From positions 1 to 57,849 of the forward strand of contig NZ_LDIG01000096.1 in assembly GCF_015845845.1 (NCBI RefSeq): a stretch of DNA of 57,849 nt, written 5' to 3'. Source of the stretch: Paenibacillus dendritiformis (GTDB lineage: Bacteria; Bacillota; Bacilli; Paenibacillales; Paenibacillaceae). The notes under the pieces were generated by a model. That model was not told the DNA's origin. It saw only the letters and a program-made list of their open reading frames with translations, and made no database searches. Position 1 is the first letter of the stretch. Every line of letters starts with the position of its first letter. The position numbers and the translations under genes are program-made. Shown here in pieces: positions 9,423 through 18,409 of the stretch.

Positions 9423-9634
9423 CGCGAGATCAACCTCGCAAGCGGGCAGCGGCCCCTTTTCATATGTATTGAAATGCAAATCATTCGTGATCGACTCCAT
9501 ATGTTCCGGGATATCGTTTAAGGTACGATCATTGGCACAAACATGCCGGACCGTCCGATGTCCGGACATGTCATCAATCGGCACAATTGCGAACAGGCTT
9601 TGCGATTGCTACGCGAACGGATGGAGGAGTCAGC

Positions 9635-11128
9635 ATGTCAACGCCGACCGGATTTATGGAGTATTCTCGACAAATACAAGCGGAACGGGACCCGGCTGAA
9701 CGGGTGCTGGACTGGAAGGAATTCCATCTGCACCTGACCGAAGAGGAACTGCGGACCCAGGCGTCCCGCTGCATGGATTGCGGCACGCCCTATTGCCATA
9801 CGGGGATGGAGCTGGCGTCCGGCACCTCCGGCTGCCCGGTGAACAATCTGATTCCGGAATGGAATCATCTCGTGTACCGCGGGCTGTGGCGGGAAGCGCT
9901 CGAACGGCTCGAGGCTACGAATAACTTCCCCGAATTTACGGGAAGGGTCTGTCCGGCGCCCTGCGAAGGGGCATGTACCGTCGGGCTTATCGGCGAGCCG
10001 GTCACGATCAAGTCAATCGAGGAAGAGATTATCGAACGCGGTTTCCGCGAAGGCTGGGTGACGGCGAAGCCTCCGCAGCGCCGGACCGGCAAGCGGGTCG
10101 CGGTCGTCGGATCGGGACCGGCGGGACTGGCCTGCGCGGATGAGCTCAATCAGGCCGGGCATTCCGTCACGGTATATGAGCGCGACGATCGCATCGGCGG
10201 TCTGCTTATGTACGGCATTCCGACGATGAAGCTGGACAAGGAAGTGGTGGAGCGGCGGGTGCGGCTGCTCGCCGAGGAAGGGATCCGCTTCGTGACGAAT
10301 ATCGAGATCGGAACCGATATTCCGGCCCGCGAGCTGGTCGAACAGTATGATGCGGTCGTGCTGTGCGCCGGGGCGACGAAGCCGCGCGAGTTCGTCATCG
10401 AAGGCAGCGATCTCGAAGGCATTCATTATGCGATGGACTATTTGAACGGAACGATTAAGAGCTATCTGAACTCCGGCCTGGAGGACGGCAGCTACGTGTC
10501 GGCGGCAGGCAAGGATGTCATTGTCATCGGCGGCGGCGACACGGGGACCGACTGCGTAGCGACCGCGCTGCGCCACGGCTGCCGCAGCATCACGCAATTC
10601 GGCACGCGTCCGCAGGCGCCAGCCGTGCGCGACGAGGCCGCCAATCCTTGGCCGCAGTTCCCGAATGTGTATACGCTCGATTATGCGCACCAGGAAGCGA
10701 AGGCCTTGTACGGACGCGATCCGCGCGAATTTTCCATCATGACGACGCGCTTCGTGGGCGACGAGGAAGGGCGCGTGAAGGAGCTGCACACGGTTCAGAT
10801 TGAGCGGATCGTCGACGAGCAGGGACGGAAGACGTATCGGCCAATCCTGGGAACGGAGCGGGTCTATCCGGCGCAGCTCGTTATTATCGCGGTCGGCTTC
10901 GACGGCCCGGAGGCGACGCTCATCGATCAGCTCGAGCTTGATACGGATCGCCATACCAATGTGAGGACGGTCAGAGGCAAATACGGGACGAAGATTCGCA
11001 ATGTCTTTGCCGCCGGAGATATGCGGCGCGGACAGAGCTTGGTCGTCTGGGCCATCCACGAGGGACGGGAAGCCGCCCGCGAAGTGGACAGGTATCTGGC
11101 GAATGACTTGTCATCCTGCCCGGAATGA
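9635..11128 (+). CDS. gltD: GltD-type flavin/Fe-S NADPH oxidoreductase (glutamate synthase small subunit)
   Basis: 497 residues. The ATG at 9635 follows ATGGAGGAGT; the frame is open to 9587. The N-terminus holds the cysteine clusters for two 4Fe-4S centres (Cys46, 49, 54, 67 and 106, 110, 114), followed by an FAD fold at VVGSGPAGLACA and an NADPH fold at VIGGGDTGTDC. In GOGAT the subunit passes electrons from NADPH to the large subunit GltA/GltB. No large-subunit gene is adjacent, so it works with a distant GltB or is a stand-alone family member. No regulatory site was identified in the 212-base upstream gap beyond an imperfect CCGGAC/GTCCGG repeat. Confidence 0.92.
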   Translation: MSTPTGFMEYSRQIQAERDPAERVLDWKEFHLHLTEEELRTQASRCMDCGTPYCHTGMELASGTSGCPVNNLIPEWNHLVYRGLWREALERLEATNNFPEFTGRVCPAPCEGACTVGLIGEPVTIKSIEEEIIERGFREGWVTAKPPQRRTGKRVAVVGSGPAGLACADELNQAGHSVTVYERDDRIGGLLMYGIPTMKLDKEVVERRVRLLAEEGIRFVTNIEIGTDIPARELVEQYDAVVLCAGATKPREFVIEGSDLEGIHYAMDYLNGTIKSYLNSGLEDGSYVSAAGKDVIVIGGGDTGTDCVATALRHGCRSITQFGTRPQAPAVRDEAANPWPQFPNVYTLDYAHQEAKALYGRDPREFSIMTTRFVGDEEGRVKELHTVQIERIVDEQGRKTYRPILGTERVYPAQLVIIAVGFDGPEATLIDQLELDTDRHTNVRTVRGKYGTKIRNVFAAGDMRRGQSLVVWAIHEGREAAREVDRYLANDLSSCPE

Positions 11129-11158
11129 GGAATAATAAATAGAAGAGAACGCTGCAAG

Positions 11159-11190
11159 AAGCTGCGCTATCCATAGCGCGGCTTTCTGTC
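11159..11190 (+). terminator. Probable terminator after gltD
   Basis: AAGCTGCGCTAT (11159-11170) pairs with ATAGCGCGGCTT (11173-11184), leaving a two-base loop, and is followed by TTCTGTC. The U-tract is poor, so the hairpin may be a weak terminator. Confidence 0.5.
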
Positions 11191-11216
11191 GTTCGCCAGA
11201 GAGACGGGGGGAGCAG

Positions 11217-13505
11217 ATGAAGACGCTGATTATTGCGGAGAAGCCGGATATGGGACGGAATATCGCTGCCGCCATAGAACCGAAAGCCAAAAATCACCGT
11301 TCCTATCTGGAAGGGGACAATTATATCATTACGTGGGCGATCGGGCATTTGGTCGGGCTCGCCGAGCCGGAAGCTTATGATATGAAGTATAAGAAATGGA
11401 ATATCAACGACCTTCCGATTATACCCGGCGACTTCAAGCTGATCGCATACCGCAAGACGAAGGATCAATTGAAGATCATCGCCGAGCTGGCCAAGCGCAG
11501 CAATCTGCTGGTCAACGCTTGCGACGCCGGAAGGGAAGGACAATATATCTTTTCGCTCATCCAGCGTTATTTGAAGTTAAAGCATCCGGTGAAGCGGCTC
11601 TGGATATCCGATCTGACCCCGGAAACGATTCGGCGGGGCTTCGCCGAGCTGAAGGACGGATCGGAATATGACAATCTGACCAAAGCGGCGAGCGCCCGCA
11701 GCGAAGCGGATTGGCTGATTGGTATGAACGGGTCGCGCGCGTTCACGACGAAGCACAACGTGCTGCTGTCCGTAGGCCGAGTGCAAACGCCTGTATTGGC
11801 GCTTATCTATGAACGGCAGAAGCAGATTGAAGCCTTTACTTCGTTGACTTATTTCGAGGTCGAAGGCCATTTCTCCCAAGGGGATGGCACATACCAGGGT
11901 CTATGGCAGGGCGAGCGGATCACCGACCGGGCCCAAGCCGAGAAGCTGGCGGCGAAGGTGCAGGGGAAGCCGGGACGGATCGCCTCCTATCAGGCGAAGG
12001 AGACGAAGGAATATCCTTTTCGCCTGTATGATCTGACCTTGCTGCAGCGGGAGGCGAACAGCCGCTACGGGTTCTCCGCGAAGAAAACGTTGGATATCGC
12101 CCAGTCGCTGTACGAAAAGCACAAGGTTATTTCCTATCCGCGGACCAATTCGAACTATGTGACGGAGCAGAACATTCCGGAGATGCACAAGGCGCTGTCC
12201 ATGCTGCAGGGCTCGGCATATGACGAGTGGGTGAAGGGCGCGAACCGGGCTCTCGTTCATAAAGGGAACAAGTACATATGCAATCCGGCCAAGGTCGAGG
12301 ATCACCATGCGATTCTGCCGACCCAGCGGAAGGCCTCGGGCCTGTCTCCCGATGAACAGAAGCTGTACGATCTTATCGTGCGCCGCTTCCTGTCCCAGTT
12401 CTATCCGGCTGCGGAATACAAGATCCATACGGTCATGACGGAGGTTGAACGAGAGACCTTCAAAACCTCGGTCAAAGAGCTGCTCCATATCGGCTGGAAA
12501 GCCATCTATGCCGATTTGAAGAAGGAGAAGCCCAAGTCCGGCAGAGGGAAGCGCAAGGATGAGGAAGAAGCGGAAGAGATCGAGGTCGAGGTGCCGTTCC
12601 GGGTCAATCCCGACGAGGCGGCGCATTGTGTACGCGCCGTGGTCAAGGATAAGGAAACCCAGCCGCCCAAGCCCTATACGGAGGGCACGCTGCTCAAGGC
12701 GATGGAGAGCGCAGGCAAGCAGATTGAAGACGAGGAGCTGCGCGATGCGATGAAGGATTCCGGTCTGGGCACGCCGGCTACTCGGGCCGCCACGATTGAG
12801 CGTCTCAAAAAAGTGGGCTATATCGAGATGAAGGGCAAGACGATCCAGGTGACCCAAAAAGGCCGCACGGCGGTCGAGCTTATCCGGGCGGCAGGCATTG
12901 ATCTGCTGACCTCGCCGGAAATGACCGGGCAATGGGAGCGGCGGCTGACGGAAATTTCCCGGGGCGCGGCTTCCGATGTTCAATTTATGGAAAATGTCAA
13001 GAAATTCGCAACGATGATTGTCGACAAGGTGAGGCTGCAGGCGCGGGCGGCGAAAACCTCCTTCGAAAGCGCCGAGCCGAAGCTGGGGAGCACGCGCCGG
13101 CGCAAGAGCGCAGCCGGACAAGCGTCCGCCGCGGCGCAATCCGCGCAGGACAGTCCGGCGGCCGCCGGGACCCGGCCATCTTCGAAGCGGAGTGCAGCGG
13201 TTAAGTCGGCGGAACCGCAGCGGGGCGAGGGGCCGTCTATCGTCGGGACTTGTCCGCGCGCCGGCTGCGGAGGCGTCATCTTTATGGGGCGCAAAGGGTA
13301 CGGCTGCTCGAATTACAAACAGGGCTGTGGCTTCGTTATCTGGAAGGAAAGCTTCGGCCGCAAGCTTACCGATACGCAGGTGAGGGCGCTGATCGAGAAG
13401 GGCAAGACCGCAAAGATGAAGCTGGTCCTGCCGGACGGCTCCGAGACGCAAGCCCGCATCGTTCTGGCGAGCGCGGAGACCGGGAAGTTAGGGACAGAGG
13501 CGTAG
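11217..13505 (+). CDS. topB: DNA topoisomerase III
   Basis: Type IA topoisomerase that relaxes and decatenates DNA through a 5'-phosphotyrosine link. 762 residues. The Toprim domain starts with MKTLIIAEKPDMGRNIAAA and contains the acidic NACDAGREGQ block. The catalytic tyrosine is Tyr307 in VISYPRTNSNYV. After about residue 605 there is an Ala/Ser/Lys-rich linker, then a zinc-ribbon-like C-terminus (about residues 677-704: CPRAGCGG, then CSNYKQGC), as in Firmicute TopB. Ribosome site GGGGGGAGC. No partner helicase gene is nearby. Confidence 0.95.
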   Translation: MKTLIIAEKPDMGRNIAAAIEPKAKNHRSYLEGDNYIITWAIGHLVGLAEPEAYDMKYKKWNINDLPIIPGDFKLIAYRKTKDQLKIIAELAKRSNLLVNACDAGREGQYIFSLIQRYLKLKHPVKRLWISDLTPETIRRGFAELKDGSEYDNLTKAASARSEADWLIGMNGSRAFTTKHNVLLSVGRVQTPVLALIYERQKQIEAFTSLTYFEVEGHFSQGDGTYQGLWQGERITDRAQAEKLAAKVQGKPGRIASYQAKETKEYPFRLYDLTLLQREANSRYGFSAKKTLDIAQSLYEKHKVISYPRTNSNYVTEQNIPEMHKALSMLQGSAYDEWVKGANRALVHKGNKYICNPAKVEDHHAILPTQRKASGLSPDEQKLYDLIVRRFLSQFYPAAEYKIHTVMTEVERETFKTSVKELLHIGWKAIYADLKKEKPKSGRGKRKDEEEAEEIEVEVPFRVNPDEAAHCVRAVVKDKETQPPKPYTEGTLLKAMESAGKQIEDEELRDAMKDSGLGTPATRAATIERLKKVGYIEMKGKTIQVTQKGRTAVELIRAAGIDLLTSPEMTGQWERRLTEISRGAASDVQFMENVKKFATMIVDKVRLQARAAKTSFESAEPKLGSTRRRKSAAGQASAAAQSAQDSPAAAGTRPSSKRSAAVKSAEPQRGEGPSIVGTCPRAGCGGVIFMGRKGYGCSNYKQGCGFVIWKESFGRKLTDTQVRALIEKGKTAKMKLVLPDGSETQARIVLASAETGKLGTEA

Positions 13506-13592
13506 CCTGTCCCGGAATGCCGTGCGGCATGCGCAGCCAGAGCGAGAGTTGTTCCGACGAACCAAGTGCAGCGTTATGGCAAATACAACAGA

Positions 13593-13617
13593 AGGCCGGC
13601 TCTCTCGAAGCCGGCCT
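13593..13617. terminator. Hairpin between convergent topB and HAD gene
   Basis: AGGCCGGCT and AGCCGGCCT form a 9-bp stem. Short T-rich runs flank it on both sides, so it may act weakly in both directions. Confidence 0.45.
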
Positions 13618-13623
13618 GTCTCC

Positions 13624-14373
13624 TTACCGCGGGGTCAATATCCAATTGTGTATGACGCGTGGCACCTCGCTCAACTGCTCGATGGTCTCGAAAGCGCCGT
13701 TCGGCTCGGCATTGATATCGACGATGTTAAATGCCCATTCGTTCGCCTGCTTCAAGTAAATGGCATTCAGACCGGACAGCAGGGCGGGAATCACGTCGGT
13801 TCGCAGCGAATTGCCGATCATCCAGGTGCTCTCGGCCGGGAAGCCTTGTTCCCGCACGATAGCGGACAACGCCTCCGCTGTCTTGTGCCGGCGAATGAAT
13901 ATCCGATCTCCGAAATAGTCGGACAGCTTCATCTGCGCAATTTTGCGCTCTTGAATGACTTGTTCCCCGCCGGTATACAGGAAGAGCTCATGCCCGTCAT
14001 CCCGCAGCCGATCGAGCGTCTCGATCATGCCGGGATAAGGCTCGATCTCGAACTCGTAGACGCTCATTCCCAGCTTCCAGAGCAGCTCGGACTCGTCGGC
14101 GGACGAGGCGCGTCCGGTCAATGCAGTGAAGTGATCGTATGTCTGGATCAACGAGCGCGGGAAATGCTCGCTCTGAAAGCCGTTGTCCTGCACGCCGGCA
14201 ATATCGATGCGGACCTGCACCGCGCGGATATCCTCGGCCCGCAGCTTCCACGGCGCGAACCACGTCATCATCGTGTCGAGAAATTGTTGAATGACGATGT
14301 CAAAATATTTGTTGCAATGGACGAGCGTATCGTCCAGATCGAATAATATCGTTTGTCTCGGCATCACGGTCAT
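13624..14373 (-). CDS. HAD-superfamily phosphatase (YjjG-like)
   Basis: 249 residues. Motif I is FDLDDT with Asp12 and Asp14 (nucleophile and acid). Motif II is LYTGGEQ, a Lys sits before FIRRHKT, and motif III/IV is WMIGNSLRTDVIPAL. An alpha-helical cap follows motif I. Such proteins hydrolyse small phosphorylated metabolites such as nucleotides or sugar phosphates; the substrate cannot be read from sequence. Strong ribosome site AAGGAGGTGA. It is separated by 71 bases from the ArsR-type gene on the same strand and may be co-transcribed with it. Confidence 0.85.
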   Translation of the reverse strand: MTVMPRQTILFDLDDTLVHCNKYFDIVIQQFLDTMMTWFAPWKLRAEDIRAVQVRIDIAGVQDNGFQSEHFPRSLIQTYDHFTALTGRASSADESELLWKLGMSVYEFEIEPYPGMIETLDRLRDDGHELFLYTGGEQVIQERKIAQMKLSDYFGDRIFIRRHKTAEALSAIVREQGFPAESTWMIGNSLRTDVIPALLSGLNAIYLKQANEWAFNIVDINAEPNGAFETIEQLSEVPRVIHNWILTPR

Positions 14374-14444
14374 GCCGAATCACCTCCTTGACGCTATCAA
14401 AGCCGCAACAGCGCAAGAGGCTGCAATCAGGCTTGCTGTCATTG

Positions 14445-15356
14445 TCATGAATGTATGTAGGCTTCGAGAAAAGCGGATAAATCCGCAAGCCCTTCCGGCC
14501 GCAGCGCGATCCGCTGCACCTTGCCGTTCCAGTACGTCCGGATATAGCCCGCGGAGCGCAGGACCGCCAGATGATGCTTGAGCGCTCCCGTCGACAGCGG
14601 TATATACTCCTGGATTTCCTCGAACGTATACGGCTTCTGTCCGACCAGACGCAAGATGCGCAGCCGCTTCTCGTCTGCCAATGCTTCGGTCATGCGGCGC
14701 AGGTTGTGCGACGGAGTCATCAGATCCGGTTCCGGCTTGTCCGCCGGGTACAGGACGAGAATCCGTCTTCGGAACGTACAGTTATTATTAATCGGACGAT
14801 AGTGCCACATCGGGGCAAGAATCACTTCGTCAACCGAATCATGCTCCGGAATGACGACGCCGTTCGTGGCCAGCTCGATGAGATCCTGCGGCTTTATTTT
14901 GTCCAATAGCCGCCGCTTCTCTTCCGCGTCATGCAGAAGTATCGGTTCCCATTCCGGAAGCGAGTGACGGATATAGTGTTCATACCAGAATCGGAGCGCC
15001 GGAACATACAGCTCCAGGCAGCGTTCCAGCCGGAAGGAGGGGAGGCGCAGGCCATTCTCTTGTCTGACTCTGTCCCACTCGTCCGGTGTCAGCCGTTCCA
15101 GCTGGTCGAGATAGGAAGGAATATCGTTGTGATTCCGCTCCAGCGCAAGCGCGTAGAGCATGTCGAAGTCGCTTAACGAATGCTTCCGGATCTTCTCGCT
15201 GTACGCATTCGATTGCGGAGGGAGCTGCTGCTCGATGCTGCGCGCCCATTCCATTCCGTTCTCTACGTTGCGGATCCACTTGCGGTGAACGAACAACATA
15301 AAGCTTCCAATAAGTTCATATACCGATGAATAGTCGATACGAACATGGTAGGTCAT
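14445..15356 (-). CDS. ArsR-type winged-helix regulator with long N-terminal domain
   Basis: 303 residues. A winged helix-turn-helix lies near the C-terminus, beginning at LADEKRLRILRLV and containing LSTGALKHHLAVLRSAGYI; the first 200 residues form an uncharacterised domain seen in many Paenibacillus regulators. It is divergent from the MFS transporter at 15526, so it may control that gene. The C-terminal placement of the DNA-binding domain differs from classical ArsR. No metal-binding cysteine cluster is visible, so a metal signal is unlikely. Confidence 0.8.
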   Translation of the reverse strand: MTYHVRIDYSSVYELIGSFMLFVHRKWIRNVENGMEWARSIEQQLPPQSNAYSEKIRKHSLSDFDMLYALALERNHNDIPSYLDQLERLTPDEWDRVRQENGLRLPSFRLERCLELYVPALRFWYEHYIRHSLPEWEPILLHDAEEKRRLLDKIKPQDLIELATNGVVIPEHDSVDEVILAPMWHYRPINNNCTFRRRILVLYPADKPEPDLMTPSHNLRRMTEALADEKRLRILRLVGQKPYTFEEIQEYIPLSTGALKHHLAVLRSAGYIRTYWNGKVQRIALRPEGLADLSAFLEAYIHS

Positions 15357-15405
15357 GCCTTACGGAGCCCCCTTGGATAACATTGCGTTACTCTATCATT
15401 ATGAA

Positions 15406-15434
15406 TTGTGTTGCATCCTATTGTCTACTATAAT
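15406..15434 (+). promoter_or_regulatory. Promoter of the MFS gene
   Basis: TTGTGT (15406-15411), a 17-base spacer and TATAAT (15429-15434), in the arsR-MFS divergent gap. Confidence 0.6.
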
Positions 15435-15455
15435 GTTGAAATGTTGGTGTCATAT

Positions 15456-15490
15456 GAAGCTTGGGGGGGCGGCCGCGCGCCGCAAGCTTC
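15456..15490. promoter_or_regulatory. Inverted repeat in the arsR-MFS gap
   Basis: GAAGCTTG and CAAGCTTC flank a GC-rich centre in which GCGGC can pair with GCCGC. It lies about 15-50 bases after the predicted start of the MFS transcript. It could be an operator for the divergent regulator or a leader hairpin. Confidence 0.4.
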
Positions 15491-15525
15491 AAGCGTTCAA
15501 ATCATAGTTTTGCGGAGGAAAGTCC

Positions 15526-16707
15526 ATGTCAGCAAGACGCTTCACTACGAGTTCTCCAAGCATGCAATTTTTAATTCTTATTATTGTTGTCACATTTACC
15601 GGATTGAGTCAAGGGATGCTGCTCCCGCTCTTAACGATCTTCCTCGAGCGGATGGGCGTTCCTTCCGATCTGAATGCGCTGAATGCGACGGCTTTGTACG
15701 TCGGCGTATTCGCCATGATGTTCGCCGTCGAACGGATCCTGCTCCGGGTGGGATACAAGCGGATGCTTCTCGGCGGGCTCATCGTCGTAACGGCAGCGAT
15801 CGTGCTGTTCCCGCTGCTGCCCAATATTTATGTCTGGTTCGCGCTCCGGATGATTGTCGGCCTGGGGGACAGCGCGCTGCATTACGCGACCCAGCTATGG
15901 GCGGTCTCCGTCAGCCCGGCTCACCGGCGCGGACGGAATATTTCGCTGTACGGGATGGCGTATGGACTTGGCTTCAGCTTCGGTCCGCTCGGCATTAATT
16001 TGCTCCGCGTGCATGATTCCGCGCCGTTCCTGGTGATGGCCGCGCTGTTCGTCGTTGTCATCGGACTCGTTACGTTCGTGCTGCCGAATCAGCCGGTGGA
16101 AGGCTTGCATGAAGGCGCCCGTCCCGAGAAGCGGTATGTCCGCTCTTATCAATGGGCCTGGTTCGCCCTGCTGCCTGCCTTCTTGTACGGCTATATGGAA
16201 GCCTCGATGAACAGCAACTTCCCGATTTATGCGCTGCGCATCGGCCTGGAGGAGCACTGGATCTCGTTCCTGCTGCCGTTCTTCGGCATCGGCGGCCTTA
16301 TCCTCCAGCTTCCGCTCGGCATACTGAGCGACAAGCTGGACCGCAAAAAGGTGCTGATGGCTTGCGGTCTGACCGGAGGAGCGGGATTTCTCCTCATCCC
16401 GTTCGTCGGAACGAGCGTCTGGGGAATTTTGATTCTCTTTCTGCTGGTCGGCGGGTTGGTCGGCTCCTTTTTCTCGCTTGGCCTGGCCTATGCCGCGGAT
16501 ATTTTGCCGAAGGCTTACCTGCCTTCCGCGAATGTGATCGCATCCGTTCACTTCAGTCTGGGCAGCATTATCGGGCCGAATCTGGCCGGCTTGGGGCTGC
16601 AATATGTGTCGATGGGCAGCATGTTCTACTTGCTTGGCCTCTGGTACATCGGCTTCTCGCTGCTCGGCTTCATCTTCAAGCGGCAGGCAAAAACGCTTGC
16701 AAGTTAG
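15526..16707 (+). CDS. MFS transporter
   Basis: 393 residues with about twelve hydrophobic segments. An MFS-type loop (GILSDKLDRKKVLMACG) follows the sixth-seventh helix region and repeats the usual D-R-K signature. Start chosen after GGAGGAAAGTCC. Drug or metabolite efflux is the usual role; the substrate is unknown. It is divergent from the ArsR-type regulator and followed after 117 bases by an ABC ATPase. Confidence 0.87.
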   Translation: MSARRFTTSSPSMQFLILIIVVTFTGLSQGMLLPLLTIFLERMGVPSDLNALNATALYVGVFAMMFAVERILLRVGYKRMLLGGLIVVTAAIVLFPLLPNIYVWFALRMIVGLGDSALHYATQLWAVSVSPAHRRGRNISLYGMAYGLGFSFGPLGINLLRVHDSAPFLVMAALFVVVIGLVTFVLPNQPVEGLHEGARPEKRYVRSYQWAWFALLPAFLYGYMEASMNSNFPIYALRIGLEEHWISFLLPFFGIGGLILQLPLGILSDKLDRKKVLMACGLTGGAGFLLIPFVGTSVWGILILFLLVGGLVGSFFSLGLAYAADILPKAYLPSANVIASVHFSLGSIIGPNLAGLGLQYVSMGSMFYLLGLWYIGFSLLGFIFKRQAKTLAS

Positions 16708-16824
16708 GTCTCATCTTCCTTACACTTATAAATATATGTTCACAAGCGTGCAAGCCGATTTTTGGAACAGCCCTGAAAGGAAAGAAAACGGAATGCCTTC
16801 TACGGATAGAGAGGAGTCTATGCC

Positions 16825-17553
16825 ATGATTAAAGTAGAACGTCTGGTCAAGCGGTATCCGCCGGCCCCGCCGATATTGGATCGGCTGAGCTTCGAGCTCG
16901 AGCCTGGCGAGTTCGTCGGCGTCATCGGCGCAAGCGGCAGCGGCAAATCGACGCTGCTCAAATGCATCGCGATGCGCGAGAGCTGGACGAGCGGCAAGTA
17001 TAACGTCGACGGCGTCAATATTTTCGAGAATCAGGTCAACGGCAAGCGCAAGGTGATGCGCGAGTTCGCTTATCTGGAACAGAATCCGGTCCTCAATCTG
17101 AATCGAAAAGTGCTGAAGAATGTGCTCATCGGGCGCTTCCATCAGACGCCGATCTGGCGGATGGCTCTCGGCATCGTTCGTTCGGATGATTATATGGGCG
17201 CGATGGATACGCTTGAGATGCTCGGCTTATTGGACAAGGCGCATGAGCAGACAAGCAAGCTTAGCGGCGGGGAGCGCCAGCGTGTCGCCATCGCGCGCGC
17301 CCTCGTGCACGGGGCCAACGTTCTCTTGGCGGACGAGCCCGTGCTCGGCCTGGATCCGAAGGCCGCCGAGTCGGTGCTGGAGACGTTCCGCGGCTTGTGC
17401 CAGCGGGAGCGGAAGATCGTGATCGCCGTCTTCCATCAGGCCGAGCTGGCCGAGAAGTACGCGACCCGGATCTGGGGAATGAAGGAAGGGCGGATCGCGG
17501 TCGACGTGAAGGGACGCCGCCTGCTCCAATCGGAGAAGGCGCTTATACATTAA
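16825..17553 (+). CDS. Orphan ABC transporter ATPase (PhnC-like)
   Basis: 242 residues: Walker A GASGSGKST at 35-43, Q-loop Gln86, signature LSGGERQR at 146-153, Walker B VLLADE at 166-171, H-loop in AVFHQAEL. The stretch after the Q-loop (VLKNVLIGRFHQTPIWRM) resembles the phosphonate importer ATPase PhnC. No permease or binding-protein gene is near, so the partner is unknown and a phosphonate role cannot be assumed. Confidence 0.85.
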   Translation: MIKVERLVKRYPPAPPILDRLSFELEPGEFVGVIGASGSGKSTLLKCIAMRESWTSGKYNVDGVNIFENQVNGKRKVMREFAYLEQNPVLNLNRKVLKNVLIGRFHQTPIWRMALGIVRSDDYMGAMDTLEMLGLLDKAHEQTSKLSGGERQRVAIARALVHGANVLLADEPVLGLDPKAAESVLETFRGLCQRERKIVIAVFHQAELAEKYATRIWGMKEGRIAVDVKGRRLLQSEKALIH

Positions 17554-17643
17554 TGTTGCGGCATGCCGCTTAGGCCAATGTCACGCCGCGCCTCTCCTCG
17601 CATATAGTGAGATTATGACCAATGATGAAGCGAGTGGATAGGG

Positions 17644-18282
17644 ATGAGCACATCAACGGAAGCGGATGCCACGACGATGTATCCGCTGCCGGTCCAGGCG
17701 GATACGTATGTCATCCGCAGACCGAAGCTGACCGTCTACGTGCCTCAGATTCGCGGGCGTGACGGGGACGAAGCGGTATCCCGCATGAATAAGGCGATCC
17801 ACCGCCAGGCGGTCCGGCTCATTCGGATGACCGGCTACGGCGAAGCGCCGGAGACGGAGGTAACGGGCTCCTACGAGATCAAGCTGAATGAACGCCATTA
17901 TATCAGCCTCACTCTCATCGTATACGGATATACGGCGCATGCCGCGCACGGGATGACGTATCAGGCCGGGATGACGATGGATGTCAGGAACGGGCGGGAG
18001 CTGAAGCTGGCGGATCTGTTCAAGCCGGGAGCCCCCTATGTGAAGGTGCTGTCGGAGCAGGTAGCCGCCCAGATTCAGGCGCGCGACATTCCCGTGTTGG
18101 AGCCGTTCACCGAGATTCGGCCGGATCAAGATTTTTATATGACGGACAAAGCGCTTGTCCTGTTCTTCGGCCTGTATGAGCTGGCTCCATACGCCTACGG
18201 CTTTTCATATTTCCCGATATCCATATATACGTTGGAAGATATCAAGGCAGAGAACGGAATTATCGACGCGCTCTGGTATTAG
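17644..18282 (+). CDS. DUF3298/DUF4163-type protein
   Basis: 212 residues without a signal peptide. The N-terminal half resembles DUF4163 and the C-terminal half (LKLADLFKPGAPYVKVL to YFPISIYTLEDIK) resembles DUF3298, the pair also found in RsiV-type anti-sigma factors and lysozyme-responsive proteins. No transmembrane helix is present here, so it is not an RsiV orthologue. A good terminator follows. Role unknown. Confidence 0.75.
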   Translation: MSTSTEADATTMYPLPVQADTYVIRRPKLTVYVPQIRGRDGDEAVSRMNKAIHRQAVRLIRMTGYGEAPETEVTGSYEIKLNERHYISLTLIVYGYTAHAAHGMTYQAGMTMDVRNGRELKLADLFKPGAPYVKVLSEQVAAQIQARDIPVLEPFTEIRPDQDFYMTDKALVLFFGLYELAPYAYGFSYFPISIYTLEDIKAENGIIDALWY

Positions 18283-18302
18283 CGCGGGGTTTGTCATGGT
18301 AT

Positions 18303-18330
18303 TGTCACCTTTCGGTGACAGTTTTTTTTT
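18303..18330 (+). terminator. Rho-independent terminator
   Basis: TGTCACC/GGTGACA stem with a short TTTC loop, followed by nine T residues. Confidence 0.9.
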
Positions 18331-18409
18331 ATAATGATGGAGTATGTATTCTGTTAAGATATAATCATAATCAGGATAAATCTGAACTGATGAAAGAGTG
18401 ATATGCGGA

